28,776 nucleotides of DNA from JANOQP01 sp044227705 (GTDB lineage: Bacteria > Bacteroidota > Bacteroidia > Chitinophagales > Saprospiraceae), in NCBI GenBank assembly GCA_044227705.1, contig JBGAWE010000029.1:1-28776 (forward strand), read 5' to 3'. Positions 14,091 to 23,404 of this stretch are shown here, piece by piece. Below the pieces are notes generated by a model that ran no database searches, was not told where the DNA came from, and worked only from the letters and a program-made list of their open reading frames with translations. Position numbers and translations under genes: made by a program. The number at the start of each line of letters is the position of its first letter. The stretch's first letter is position 1.

Positions 14091-15170
14091 CTAAAAATAT
14101 CTGAAATCGTGGTTCTCCTCAATGCGCAACAGCACCTCGTAGATGAGGCGGATGACGTTGCTCACGTCCTCCTTGTGCGCCATCTCGACGGTCGTGTGCA
14201 TATAGCGAAGCGGGAGTGAAATGAGCGCGGACGGCACCCCCTTTCCCGAATAGGCGAAGGCGTCGGTGTCGGTGCCTGTCGAGCGGCTGGCGGCTTCTCT
14301 CTGGAAAGGGATTTCCTTCTCCTTCGCCGTCGACGAAATCAAGTCGAGCAGTTTTTGGTGGACGGCCGGCGCGTGGACGAGCGTCGGCCCGTTGCCGCAG
14401 CGGATGTCGCCGTGTTTTTTGGCGTTGACGAGCGGCGTGTGCGTGTCGTGGGTCACGTCGGTGACAAGGGCGACGTGCGGGGCGATGGTTCTGCTGATCA
14501 TCTCCGCGCCGCGCAGGCCGACCTCCTCCTGAACACTGTTGACGAAGTAGAGCGCGAAGGGCAGCTCAACTTTGTTCTCCTTCAAAAGCCGCGCAACCTC
14601 TGCGATGCAAAAACCGCCAATTCGGTTGTCGAGCGCACGGCCGCAGTAGTATTTCTCATTCAAAACCATGAACTCATCCTCGTAGGTGATGACGCAACCG
14701 ACGTGGATGCCCATGTTCGAGACCTCCTCCTTGTCCTTTGCGGCAACGTCGATGAAGATGTTCTCGATGGTCGGCGAGAGGTTCGCGTCTTTCTCGGTGC
14801 GGGTGTGGATGGCTGGCCAGCCGAAGACGCCTTTCACGATGCGCCCGTCGCGTGTGTGGATGTTGACCCGTTTCGAGGTGGCGATGATGTGGTCTCTTCC
14901 CCCGTTTCTAATCACGGAGATGAAGCCGTCCTCGGAGATGTGGTTGACAAACCAGCTTATCTCGTCGGCGTGGCCCTCGACGACGACCCGGAAAGGCTTC
15001 TCCGGGTTTATCACCCCATAGCAGGAGCCGTAGTTGTCGAGCCTCCAGTCGTCGATGAACGGTTTGAGGTATTCCAGCCAGAGCTTCTGGCCGCTCCACT
15101 CGAAGCCGGTCGGCGAGGCGTTGTTGAGGTACTCGGCGAGGAATTTTTCGGATTGTTCGGTAATGACCAT
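14091..15170 (-). CDS. M42 family metallo-aminopeptidase
   Basis: A 359-residue cytoplasmic di-metal aminopeptidase of the M42 (glutamyl aminopeptidase / TET / endoglucanase M) family. Ligands are seen in the standard order: H67 in VEGHADEI, D181 in GRALDNRIGG, the catalytic and ligand pair E215-E216 in VQEEVGLRG, D238 in VTDVTHDT and H325 in RYMHTTVE. The substrate segment STGTDTDAFAYSGKG is also typical. The open frame extends upstream to 15356 inside pyrE, but homology starts at MVITEQSEKFL, so I set the start at 15170, 53 bp after pyrE. These enzymes form dodecameric tetrahedral shells and degrade peptides. Confidence 0.92.
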   Translation of the reverse strand: MVITEQSEKFLAEYLNNASPTGFEWSGQKLWLEYLKPFIDDWRLDNYGSCYGVINPEKPFRVVVEGHADEISWFVNHISEDGFISVIRNGGRDHIIATSKRVNIHTRDGRIVKGVFGWPAIHTRTEKDANLSPTIENIFIDVAAKDKEEVSNMGIHVGCVITYEDEFMVLNEKYYCGRALDNRIGGFCIAEVARLLKENKVELPFALYFVNSVQEEVGLRGAEMISRTIAPHVALVTDVTHDTHTPLVNAKKHGDIRCGNGPTLVHAPAVHQKLLDLISSTAKEKEIPFQREAASRSTGTDTDAFAYSGKGVPSALISLPLRYMHTTVEMAHKEDVSNVIRLIYEVLLRIEENHDFRYF

Positions 15171-15223
15171 CTCTGTTTCGGCTTCGCCGCCCGGGGCGGC
15201 AAGTTGCTGCGAGCAGTTTTTCT

Positions 15224-15859
15224 TCAGGCATAGAGCGCGCCCCACTGCTCCGGGGCCTGTCGCCAGTTTTTGAGCGTTGCCAAGTCCTTCTCGTCGATAT
15301 GTCCCGATTCGACGGCCTCCTCGATGAGGGCGTCGTAATTGGAAAGGGCCTTCCAAGCCACGTTTTTCTCTGCAAAAGCTCGATCCGCCTTTTCAAAACC
15401 ATAGGTGAAAATGGCGAGCAGGCCGACCACATCTGCCCCCGCCTCGCGCAGTGAATCGACGGCTTTGAGGCTGCTCATCCCCGTCGAAATCAAGTCCTCG
15501 ATGACGAGGACGCGCGAGCCGGGGGCCAGTTCGCCCTCGATGAGGTTCTGCCGTCCGTGCTCCTTTGCCGACGAACGGACGTAAACGAACGGCTTTCCGA
15601 GCACATCGGCCACGAGCGCGCCCTGCGGGATGCCAGCAGTCGCCACACCGGCCACCGCGTCGAACGGCTCGAAGGATTGGGCCTCGGCGGCCAGCGCGTT
15701 TTTCACGAAAGTCCTGACTTCAGGAAACGAAAGGCTTACCCGGTTGTCGCAATAGATAGGCGACTGCAGGCCGCTGGCCCAGGTGAACGGGTCGTTGGGT
15801 TGCAGTTTGATGGCGTTGATGTCGAGCAAGCGGCGGGCGATGTCAGCGGCCAGAGGCAT
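15224..15859 (-). CDS. pyrE: Orotate phosphoribosyltransferase
   Basis: PyrE joins orotate and PRPP to give OMP in pyrimidine synthesis. The protein has 211 residues from the ATG at 15859 (MPLAADIARRLLDINAIKL), the normal length. An upstream ATG at 15934 would add 25 residues of no PyrE character. Motifs are FTWASGLQSPIYCDNR, VAGVATAGIPQGA, the catalytic loop VRSSAKEHGRQNLIEG, and the PRPP motif VLVIEDLISTGMSS. It is the first gene of a minus-strand run with M42, NlpC/P60-like and PA14-OmpA genes, and is divergent from a NUDIX gene across 102 bp. No clear -7 box was found. Confidence 0.95.
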   Translation of the reverse strand: MPLAADIARRLLDINAIKLQPNDPFTWASGLQSPIYCDNRVSLSFPEVRTFVKNALAAEAQSFEPFDAVAGVATAGIPQGALVADVLGKPFVYVRSSAKEHGRQNLIEGELAPGSRVLVIEDLISTGMSSLKAVDSLREAGADVVGLLAIFTYGFEKADRAFAEKNVAWKALSNYDALIEEAVESGHIDEKDLATLKNWRQAPEQWGALYA

Positions 15860-15961
15860 GGGCCAATCGGATTTTTTGAATTGGAGAAAAAGCGGAGCTT
15901 TGCCGCCGCGCGATCCTAAATCGTTGGCTTTCAATTAGTTGCGAATCAAAAACCACTCTCG

Positions 15962-16600
15962 ATGGGGCAAAGCTATAAAATCTTCATAAACGGCAGGCCG
16001 CTCTACCTGTCCGAAAGGGGCGGTGCCGCCGCACTTGGACTCGCGCCCTCGAAATCTGTCCTCATCGGCCATTACAACGGCTCGAAAAAATGGCTCTTCC
16101 CCTATCTCAACCTGCTCGAATCGGGGCAGAAGACGGTCGAGGCTGTTGTCCTCGAAGCCGCCGATTTGACCCAGCTTTGGGCCGATTTCCAGTCAATCTT
16201 CAAACTCCTTGAAGCTGCGGGCGGCTATGTCGAGAATGCTGCGGGCGAGCTGCTGCTCATCTTCCGCCGAGGCTCGTGGGATTTGCCGAAGGGGAAAATC
16301 GACGCGGGCGAATCGCCGGCCGAGGCCGCGCTGCGCGAAGTCCAAGAGGAAACTGGACTGCGCGAACTGACGCTCGGCCCCTTCCTATTGACGACTTACC
16401 ACACCTATTTCATGAAGGAAAAAAGGGTTTTGAAACCGACCCACTGGTTCAAGATGGCCGCTGCCGATGTGGATTTGGTTCCCCAAACGGAGGAGGACAT
16501 CGAGCAGGCGGTTTGGGAAAGGGCGGGTAAATTTTTGGAGACCAACCCGAACATCTACCCCAGCTTGCTCGATGTCGTAAAGCTCGGCATGGCAAGCTAA
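15962..16600 (+). CDS. NUDIX hydrolase with extra N-terminal domain
   Basis: A 212-residue protein. The second half has a complete Nudix box, GKIDAGESPAEAALREVQEETGL (G111 to L133, with E117, R125, E126, E129 and E130), preceded by GSWDLPKGK and followed by LKPTHWFKM. The first 85 residues (KIFINGRPLYLSE, LIGHYNG, WLFPYLNLLESGQ) form a separate small domain that I cannot name; it is found with NUDIX domains in Bacteroidota. The pattern WDLPKGK resembles diadenosine polyphosphate or general NTP-cleaning enzymes, but the substrate is not determined. It is divergent from pyrE and ends 71 bp before the convergent lptD. That gap has no convincing terminator. Confidence 0.87.
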   Translation: MGQSYKIFINGRPLYLSERGGAAALGLAPSKSVLIGHYNGSKKWLFPYLNLLESGQKTVEAVVLEAADLTQLWADFQSIFKLLEAAGGYVENAAGELLLIFRRGSWDLPKGKIDAGESPAEAALREVQEETGLRELTLGPFLLTTYHTYFMKEKRVLKPTHWFKMAAADVDLVPQTEEDIEQAVWERAGKFLETNPNIYPSLLDVVKLGMAS

Positions 16601-16671
16601 CTCTTTGAGTTTCAATCCGCCCGCAGGAGTAACCAGCCATCTTCCCTTCTGAACGAGCCTACCACCACCCC

Positions 16672-19433
16672 TCAAAAATCCCCAGTCTCTGGATAGACCT
16701 TTTTAAAAGGTATCTTCAAAAAGTCCATCACCGACCCCGGCTTCACCGACAGATAGAAGTTGTACGTCCCCCGCGTCGGCTGCCATGACAGGCGCATCTC
16801 CCAGCAGTGCATGTCGCGCGAGAAGCCGAAGTCGGGGTACGAGATGCGCTTGGCCTTGAAGTCGTAGCCGATGTGGCCCACGTTTATCGTCCACTTCGAC
16901 GAGAGCGGGATGTTGCCCTGCGTGTCTATCGAGTGGAAGCCGACCACGATGGTGTCGCGCCCGTCGTCGAGGAGGCGGCGCTCGAGGCCGAAGTTGTGTG
17001 AGATGCGCCACTCGCCGAGCATCCCGAGGAAGTCGTCGTCGAGCGGAGAGGTCGAAGCGGACGCTGCTTTCGGGTCTTTCCCCTCTATCAAATTTTGGAT
17101 TTGGCGCACGGTCAGCCCCGTCGTCAAGTTGGCCGAGAGGCGCGGCATGACGAGGATTTTGCCGCGCTCATTGATGGCCAGCTTGTTGACGCGGCGGCCT
17201 TTTTGCGAGATGTACGGGTCGAGGCCCACGCCTATGTTGAGGTTCGACAGGCCCTTGAACAATGGGAACGTGGCCCCTGTCGTGATTTGCGACCAATGGA
17301 GCGTGTCGCCCGGCGGCCGCAGGTCGTAGCTGCCCGAGAAGTTGAGGCCGCGCAGGATTTGGATTTTGCGCGTCGCCGAGTCTCCAAAGTGTTCCCCAAA
17401 CTGTACGAGATGCTCGACGACGTCCGCCCCGAGGTTCCGGGTTTGGCGAAGTTCTGGTCGTCGAGTATGGTGTACTTCTGTTTCGTCGTACGGTTGGGCC
17501 GCGTGTCGGTCTGCACCTCCTCGACGTAGTTGCCGCCGAGATAGGGCCGGTAGTTGAAGCTGACGCTCGGCACGACTTTGTGCCGGATGCCGCGCAGCCA
17601 GCCCCGCCGGAACTGCGCCGTGCCGAAAATGACCGTGTTCAGGCCCGCCCCGGCGTTGAACTCGCGATAGGCCGTCGGCTTGTGGACGGTCTTTTTCACC
17701 ACCTGCCCCCATTGCAAGGTGTCGTTTCTGAACACCTGGAACGTGTCGCTCGTGATGGGGTCGATGCCCGTCCCGTTCTCTTTCGGGGTGAAAACCGGCG
17801 TCGGGTCGAAGGTTTTGGACAGCCTGTCGAGGTACCAGGCCTCCGTGTAGTTGATGTTCGGCGAGAACTTGAAATACTTGAAAACATCGAGTTGCACGTC
17901 GCTGCTGGCCCGATGCTCGATGCCAAACTTCTTCGTCTCCCAAGCCTGCCGCAGCCCTTTCGGCGTGAAAACCGAGTCGTCGCGTGCGCGGAACTCGTTG
18001 GCCAGCTTCGAGTTGTAAACAAACGTTGTCCGCTCGAACCACCGCTCCTTCCCCACCCTTTCCTTCTTTTTGAACGGGTAAATCCGGTTCATCTGAAAGT
18101 CGATGTTCGGCAAACTGACCCTCATCTCGTGCGTCTGCGTGTTCTGCGAGTGCCGCATCGAGGCGGAGAGCGAATAGGGCTTGCCCGGAAAAACCTGCCG
18201 ATAGTTGAGGTTCGAGGTCAACTGGTTGCGGAAGACGCTCGAGTAGTCGTTCTGGTTCTTCTGCCCAAAACCGTTGGTTTGGATGTTGACCGAGCCGCCG
18301 AAGTTGCGCGTCGGGTTCTTCTTCGGGTCCTGCGTATGCGACCATTGGACGTTGAAAGAGCGGTCATGGATTTTCACAGCCCGCGCATCCTCGCGCACAT
18401 TGTCGCGGAAGCCCAGCTCGAAGTTGCCGCTGGAATGGTACTTCTGGCTGTAGCGCCAGCTCGACCGAACGCCCCAGGTGCCGCGCAGGTACCATTCGAC
18501 AAAAAAGGTCGCGTCCATGTGGTCGTTGACCGGCAGGTAGTAGCCGATGTTCTGCACGCCGAGGCCGCGCACGGGGTCGTAGTTGAAATCGCGCGGTAAG
18601 AGCAGGCCCTGCTTCCGATCTTTTGAAAGCGGAAAAAAGCCGAACGGCAAAACGAGCGGCGTCGGAATATCCGCCACCTCGAGGTGCGACGGCCCAAAAA
18701 CAATCACCTTGTCCGCCACCACTTTCAATTTCGATGCCCGGATTCCATAGTGCGGGTGCTCGTCGTCGCAAGTCGTCAAGATTGCATTCTTGTTGAAAAC
18801 AGTCGTCACCCGCGACGTGTCCGAAGTCTTTTGGGATACAAACTTCGACTTCTCGCCGACGACATAGAGGTTCTCCTGCAAAGTCCTCGCCTCGTAGACG
18901 ATCCCCTTTTGGGTCTTGAAATTGTACTTCAACCTCTTAGCCCGGAAATCCTGTGCGTCGTCCTTGAAATAAGGCGAATCGCCGGCAAGCTTCCCGGTCA
19001 AAGAGTCGAGCCGCTGCAAAGCCTCGACCGAGTTGTCGCCATAATCCAGGATGATGTAGTCGGCCTTCAAATCCATCGAGCCGTATTTCATGGTCGCCTT
19101 TCCCCAGAGGTGGAGCTTCTTCCCCTCGACGTCAAAAAACATGGAATCCGAAGCCGTGTAGTCAACGGGGCTGTCGAGCGCGTCGCGGTTGATTTTCAGT
19201 TGAAACTCCTTTTTGGAAACGAGGCTGTCGGGCCTCGGCCGCAGACTGTCAAGCTGGCCGGATTCAGCAATCGGCTGGGCTGTTTGCGAGGAATCGCGCA
19301 AGGCCCCGAGCCGCTGCCGGAGGATGCCCGGCCGGTCGCGCTGCCCGAGCGAGTCGGCTGTCTGGGCCTCGGTGGAAAGCGCAAAAAGGCTGGCCGCCGT
19401 GAAAAAAAGTAGTTTGAGGATAGTTTTGCGCAT
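16672..19433 (-). CDS. lptD: LPS assembly outer-membrane protein LptD, frameshifted
   Basis: The Bacteroidota LptD (OstA/Imp) homologue, which inserts lipopolysaccharide into the outer leaflet. The start at 19433 gives a signal peptide MRKTILKLLFFTAASLFALSTEAQ. An OstA-like N-terminal region follows (about 85-230, LHLWGKATMKYGSMDLKADYIILDY), then LPFGFFPLSKDRKQGLLLPRDFN and a long aromatic-rich barrel ending in WRISHNF, IGYDFK and LSWQPTRGTYNF. The reading frame changes at about 17,370-17,385 (near residue 685). The text up to SLGNTLE is in one frame and RKIQILRGLNFSGSYDL is in another. One missing base (or one plus a few codons) repairs it, giving about 920 residues, the normal size. I take this as a probable sequence error. 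It is divergent from the amidase gene with only 15 bp between the annotated starts. Confidence 0.85.
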
Positions 19434-19448
19434 CAAAAGTGCTGTGCA

Positions 19449-20702
19449 ATGAGGACCAAATCCGGGCAAGGTTACTTCGCCCAAACGTCGGCGATGCTTT
19501 TTCTGCCGCTCCTTTTCGGATTTTTTAACCCATGCTTTTCGGGGGCTGCGCCCGATTCCGCATTCCATTTTCCGCATTCCGCATTCAAAATCAGGACCGT
19601 CGTTATCGACCCCGGGCACGGCGGCAAAGACCCCGGCTGCGGCGGCCAGTTCTCCCATGAAAAAGACAACGCCCTCGCTGTCGCGATGAACCTCGGGGCA
19701 AAGATCGAGGCCAGTTTCCCGCAGGTAAAGGTCGTCTACACCCGCTCGACCGACGTTTTCATCCCCCTCATCGAGCGCGCGCGCATCGCCAACGAGGCAA
19801 AGGCCGACCTGTTCATCTCCATTCACTGCAACTCATTGCCTGTAAAGAAATCGGAGATAGCAGGAACAGAAGTCTATGTCCTCGGCCTGCACGTCGCCGA
19901 GCGAAACCTCGAGGTGGCGAAGCGCGAGAACGAGGCCATCCTTTTGGAGAAGGACCACGAAAAAAACTATTCCAACTTCGACCCCGACTCGCCCGAGGGG
20001 ACGATTTTCATATCTGCGTGGCAGAGCGCCTATCTCGAGCAGAGCATCGCCTTCGCCTCGCTCGTCAACGAGGGCGTGGGCCGGTCAGGCCGCCTCGGCC
20101 GCGGGGTGAAACAGGCCGGTTTCATGGTCTTGAAAGAGACGGCCTGCCCGTCCGTCTTGATTGAAACCGCCTATCTGACAAGCGATGAAGATGAAAATTA
20201 CATCGCCACCGCCGACGGACAGGCCGACATGGCTGGCGTGATTTTAACTGCTTTTTCAAACTGGAAGACGCAAATGGAAGGCGGAACGGTTGCGGCAAGG
20301 AAGGGCGAGGTTTCCAAAAAGCAGGTCAAAGTGGAGCCCCGACAGCTCGCGGCGGCCCCTCGGAAGGTTGTTGGCGAGGAAGCAAACAACGGCCGAGCCA
20401 GCGGTCGCGACAGTCGGGCGGAGGCCAAGCCGATTGTCAACAGCCACCCGAAAAAAGTGGACAGCGAGGAGTTCCGCGACACCCAAATAGGCGGCTCCCC
20501 TTTCAAAATCCTGCTAACAACCTCCGCCAAAAAACTAAACCCTAAGAAAGACCCGCTGGCCACCGTCGGCGCGGTCGAGGAACAGAAAATCAACGGGCAG
20601 TGGCGTTACTTCGCCACCGGTTTTTCATCGAGGAACGAGGCCAAAAAGGCGCTGCCCGAACTGCGGGGCCTCGGTTTCCCTGATGCGAAACTGGTCGATT
20701 GA
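19449..20702 (+). CDS. N-acetylmuramoyl-L-alanine amidase with SPOR-like tail
   Basis: A 417-residue AmiC-type (Amidase_3) zinc amidase, which removes stem peptides from peptidoglycan during cell separation. It has an N-terminal export signal (hydrophobic LFLPLLFGFF, about 17-26). The catalytic domain has zinc ligands H57 (DPGHGG), E71 (HEKD), H126 (SIHCNS) and the catalytic E239 (IETAYL). A Lys/Ala-rich linker and a C-terminal SPOR-like domain (about 345-417, FKILLTTSAKK, WRYFATGFSSRNEAKKAL) follow, which would guide it to denuded glycan at the septum. An ATG at 19494 (residue 16) is an alternative start that would leave 60 bp of spacer to lptD; the longer form has the positive charges expected before the hydrophobic core. 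The MCE gene follows after 45 bp. Confidence 0.92.
   Translation: MRTKSGQGYFAQTSAMLFLPLLFGFFNPCFSGAAPDSAFHFPHSAFKIRTVVIDPGHGGKDPGCGGQFSHEKDNALAVAMNLGAKIEASFPQVKVVYTRSTDVFIPLIERARIANEAKADLFISIHCNSLPVKKSEIAGTEVYVLGLHVAERNLEVAKRENEAILLEKDHEKNYSNFDPDSPEGTIFISAWQSAYLEQSIAFASLVNEGVGRSGRLGRGVKQAGFMVLKETACPSVLIETAYLTSDEDENYIATADGQADMAGVILTAFSNWKTQMEGGTVAARKGEVSKKQVKVEPRQLAAAPRKVVGEEANNGRASGRDSRAEAKPIVNSHPKKVDSEEFRDTQIGGSPFKILLTTSAKKLNPKKDPLATVGAVEEQKINGQWRYFATGFSSRNEAKKALPELRGLGFPDAKLVD
19555..19586 (+). repeat. Short GCATTCC tandem repeat inside the amidase gene
   Basis: Three copies of a CCGCATTC-type unit in 32 bp: ATTCCGCATTCC, a 4-nt ATTT break, then TCCGCATTCC and GCATTC. It is translated as SAFHFPHSAF between the signal peptide and the catalytic domain. 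It is AT-richer than its surroundings. I recall PHSAF-type stretches from unrelated genes in several bacterial genomes, which would point to a spreading simple repeat; I cannot check that here. Confidence 0.55.
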
Positions 20703-20747
20703 TTGGGGCCAGATGCCCGGCCTCCAATCTCCAATCACAAAAAAACT

Positions 20748-21854
20748 ATGCTGAAAGTCTCGAACGAAACCCGTGTGGGCATTCTGGCCGTCGTCGCCAT
20801 CTTCCTCTCGATTTGGGGTTTCCTCTACCTCAAAGGGCGCAACGTCCTTTCCACGACGCAGACTTTTTACGTCAAGTACCAAAAGGCGGAGCAGCTACGG
20901 CCGTCGTCGCCGGTGTTCATCAGCGGCTTTCAGGTCGGCACGGTTAAGGACATGTACCTCGATGACGCGGACGACAAGACCATCATCGCCGTGCTGTCCA
21001 TCGAGGCGCGGGTCGACATCCCGAAGGACGCCATCGCGCAAATCACGTCGGCCTCGATGATGGGCGGTAAGAACATCGAAATCGTCTTCACCCACCCCTG
21101 CGAGGGCGGCAACTGCGCCTCCAGCGGCGACTATTTGATCGGGACGACGCAGACTTTTTTGGAGTCCATCGTCGGTTCGCCGAACGAGCTTGATGCTTAC
21201 GTCCAAAAACTGAAGCTCGGCCTCATCAGCGTCTACGACACCATCGCCGACCCGAACGACCCGAAGGGCCTCGGCCGGACGCTCGTCAACCTCGACAAGA
21301 CGGTCGACAACCTCGCAGCCATGACCGCCTCAATGAAGCTCCTCATGGCTGCCTCCTCCGGCAACATCACCGCCACGACCGACAACCTGGCCGCCATCTC
21401 GAAGAACATCCGCGACAACAACGCGCAGATTTCCTCCCTTCTCGCCAATGCCGATGCATTCACCGCGCAGCTCAAAGCGGCCAGCCTCGACAAAACGGCG
21501 GGCAAGGCCAACACCGCCATCGACTCTTTGACAGCCACAATTTCCAGTTTGAAAAAGACGGTCGGAACAATCAATTCAACCGTGAAAAGCCTCGACGGGG
21601 TCATCTCCGGCGTCGAAAAAGGGGAAGGGACGCTCGGAAAACTGGCCAGCGACCCCGCGCTTTATTACAACCTCGAGCGCGACACGCGGCAGCTCGCCCT
21701 TTTCATGCAGGACTTCCGGCTCAACCCGAAGCGGTACACGCGCATCCATCTTTTGGGAAAGACCAAAAACTACGTAAACCCAATTGACGACCCGGCTTAT
21801 CAGCGGATGGTCGATTCGCTGGAAAGGGCCTATTACCTGCGGTCTAGAAAGTGA
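20748..21854 (+). CDS. MCE/MlaD family lipid-transport protein
   Basis: A 368-residue MlaD-like protein: a signal anchor at about 9-28 (VGILAVVAIFLSIWGFLYLKG), an MCE domain (about 35-110; VKYQKAEQLRPSSPVFISGFQVGTV, IPKDAIAQITSASMMGGKNIEI), and a long helical region with many Asn/Ser/Thr heptad-like stretches (TTDNLAAISKNIRDNNAQISSLLAN). Such proteins form hexameric rings in the periplasm that pass phospholipids between membranes. The start at 20748 (MLKVSNETRVG) is preferred over an upstream TTG at 20703. It is downstream of the amidase (45 bp) and opposite lptD, an arrangement I believe is shared by other Bacteroidota. The C-terminal conserved block is LPRDFRLNPKRYTRIH-like (LFMQDFRLNPKRYTRIHLLGK). 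Confidence 0.9.
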   Translation: MLKVSNETRVGILAVVAIFLSIWGFLYLKGRNVLSTTQTFYVKYQKAEQLRPSSPVFISGFQVGTVKDMYLDDADDKTIIAVLSIEARVDIPKDAIAQITSASMMGGKNIEIVFTHPCEGGNCASSGDYLIGTTQTFLESIVGSPNELDAYVQKLKLGLISVYDTIADPNDPKGLGRTLVNLDKTVDNLAAMTASMKLLMAASSGNITATTDNLAAISKNIRDNNAQISSLLANADAFTAQLKAASLDKTAGKANTAIDSLTATISSLKKTVGTINSTVKSLDGVISGVEKGEGTLGKLASDPALYYNLERDTRQLALFMQDFRLNPKRYTRIHLLGKTKNYVNPIDDPAYQRMVDSLERAYYLRSRK

Positions 21855-21913
21855 CCCGAAAGTCCGGCCTCGGAAACTCCCGAAGCTGAAAGTTTGGGAC
21901 GCAAAGCACAGCC

Positions 21914-23398
21914 ATGAAACTGTTTCCAAAATTCACCGCCGCTTTCCTTTTGGGCGCCGCTGCCGCGCTCGTCTTCTCTTTTTGCAAAAAGGAGTTCGTC
22001 TTCACCGACAGCCCGAAGGACAAGCTGACCTTCAGCGTCGACACCCTACGCTTCGACACGGTTTTCACTCAACTCGGCTCGGCGACTCGAATCCTGAAAG
22101 CGTACAATCGCTCGTCGAAGTGGATAAAAATCTCAAAAATCAATCTGGAAAAGGGCAGTGCCAGCAAGTTCAACCTCAACGTCGACGGGCTGCCCGGCCG
22201 CAGTTTCGAGGACATTGAAATCGCGCCGAAGGACAGCCTATACATCTTCGCCGAGGTGACCATCGACCCCGACCAGCCCATCTCGGCCAGCCCGTTCATA
22301 TTGGATGAAAACCTTGTCTTCGAGACGAACGGCAACACGCAAAAGGTCGTCCTAGAAGCATGGGGGCAGAACGCCAATTACATCCCTAGCCGATTCAGTG
22401 CCGACAGCCTCACGCTCTACACCTGCGATTTCGGCACCTGGACTTGGGACGACCCGAAACCCTACGTCATCTGGGGCGGCCTCTTTGTCGATAAGTGCGA
22501 ACTCGTCATCCCGGCCGGGGCGCGGGTCTATTTTCACGGTGGGCTGGCGGTGAAAGACTCCATCCTTTACAACGACGGATTCCTTTTCATGCAAAAAGGC
22601 GGCACCCTCACTGTCAACGGGACGAAAGACAACCCTGTGATTTTCTCCGGCGACCGCCTCGAGCCGGAGTTCGCCGATGTGCCAGGCCAATGGGCTGGGC
22701 TACGAATCGGCTACGGCTCAACGGGCAACGTCATCGAATTCGCCCAAATCAGGAACAGCATCATCGGCCTTCGCGTCGATTCGGCGGCCAGCGTCTTCGT
22801 GCGAAACACCACCATTTCCAACACTGCCGCCTCGGGCATCCTCGCCATCCACTCAACGGTCGCGGCGGAAAACTGCCTACTTTTCAACAACTCTGGCTAC
22901 GCTGCGCAGCTCGAGTACGGAGGCAACTACACGTTTGATTACTGCACCATGACCACATACGACGCCTCGACCGACGCCGTCCGGCTGGGCAACGCGCTTT
23001 GCCTCGACGAGCTTTGCGACAACTTCCGCCTCGACACGCTCACCGCCCGTTTCCGAAACTGCATCCTGACTGGCAGCCGTGCCGACCAAATCTCTCTTTT
23101 CAACAAGTCGAGCAGCCCGGCGGACTTCGACTACCAGTTCGAGAACTGCATCTTCCGCGTAAAAGACCTGCTCAAGCCCAACCAGTTCCCGGATTTCCTC
23201 GCGGCGCACTCCTCAAACTGCATCCAAAACCAGCCGTCGGACAGCCTTTTCGTGGACGTAAAAAAGCTCGACTTCCACCTCAACCCGGTCTCGATAGCCA
23301 TCGGCAAGGGGCTGCCGCTCTTTTCCGTCACCCAAGATTTTGAGGAGAGGCCGCGCGACGCGAACACGCCGGACATCGGCTGTTTCGAGCATGAATGA
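21914..23398 (+). CDS. Predicted exported right-handed beta-helix protein
   Basis: A 494-residue protein with a hydrophobic N-terminus (FTAAFLLGAAAALVFSFCKKEF). It is probably a lipoprotein with C24 as the acylated residue, though FSFC is a poor lipobox. Residues 30-150 are beta-rich (LTFSVDTLRFDTVFTQLGSATRILKAYN) and match a region common in Bacteroidota exported proteins. From about 190 on there are repeated short strands with Asn and Ser turns (LTVNGTKDNPVIFSGD, WAGLRIGYGSTGNVIEFAQIRNS, RNTTISNTAASGILAIHSTVAAENCLLFNNSG), the pattern of a parallel beta-helix. The C-terminus RPRDANTPDIGCFEHE is typical of choice-of-anchor-type beta-helix proteins. It follows the MCE gene by 59 bp. Enzyme activity is not evident. 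Confidence 0.8.
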   Translation: MKLFPKFTAAFLLGAAAALVFSFCKKEFVFTDSPKDKLTFSVDTLRFDTVFTQLGSATRILKAYNRSSKWIKISKINLEKGSASKFNLNVDGLPGRSFEDIEIAPKDSLYIFAEVTIDPDQPISASPFILDENLVFETNGNTQKVVLEAWGQNANYIPSRFSADSLTLYTCDFGTWTWDDPKPYVIWGGLFVDKCELVIPAGARVYFHGGLAVKDSILYNDGFLFMQKGGTLTVNGTKDNPVIFSGDRLEPEFADVPGQWAGLRIGYGSTGNVIEFAQIRNSIIGLRVDSAASVFVRNTTISNTAASGILAIHSTVAAENCLLFNNSGYAAQLEYGGNYTFDYCTMTTYDASTDAVRLGNALCLDELCDNFRLDTLTARFRNCILTGSRADQISLFNKSSSPADFDYQFENCIFRVKDLLKPNQFPDFLAAHSSNCIQNQPSDSLFVDVKKLDFHLNPVSIAIGKGLPLFSVTQDFEERPRDANTPDIGCFEHE

Positions 23399-23404
23399 AC
23401 TGGT

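Noticed and set aside
16600..16612. Small hairpin AACTC/GAGTT after the NUDIX gene as a terminator
   Set aside because: Only 5 bp with a 3-nt loop and no T run.
17580..18599. A 339-codon open frame opposite lptD
   Set aside because: Antisense shadow of the well-supported LptD barrel; no domain character.
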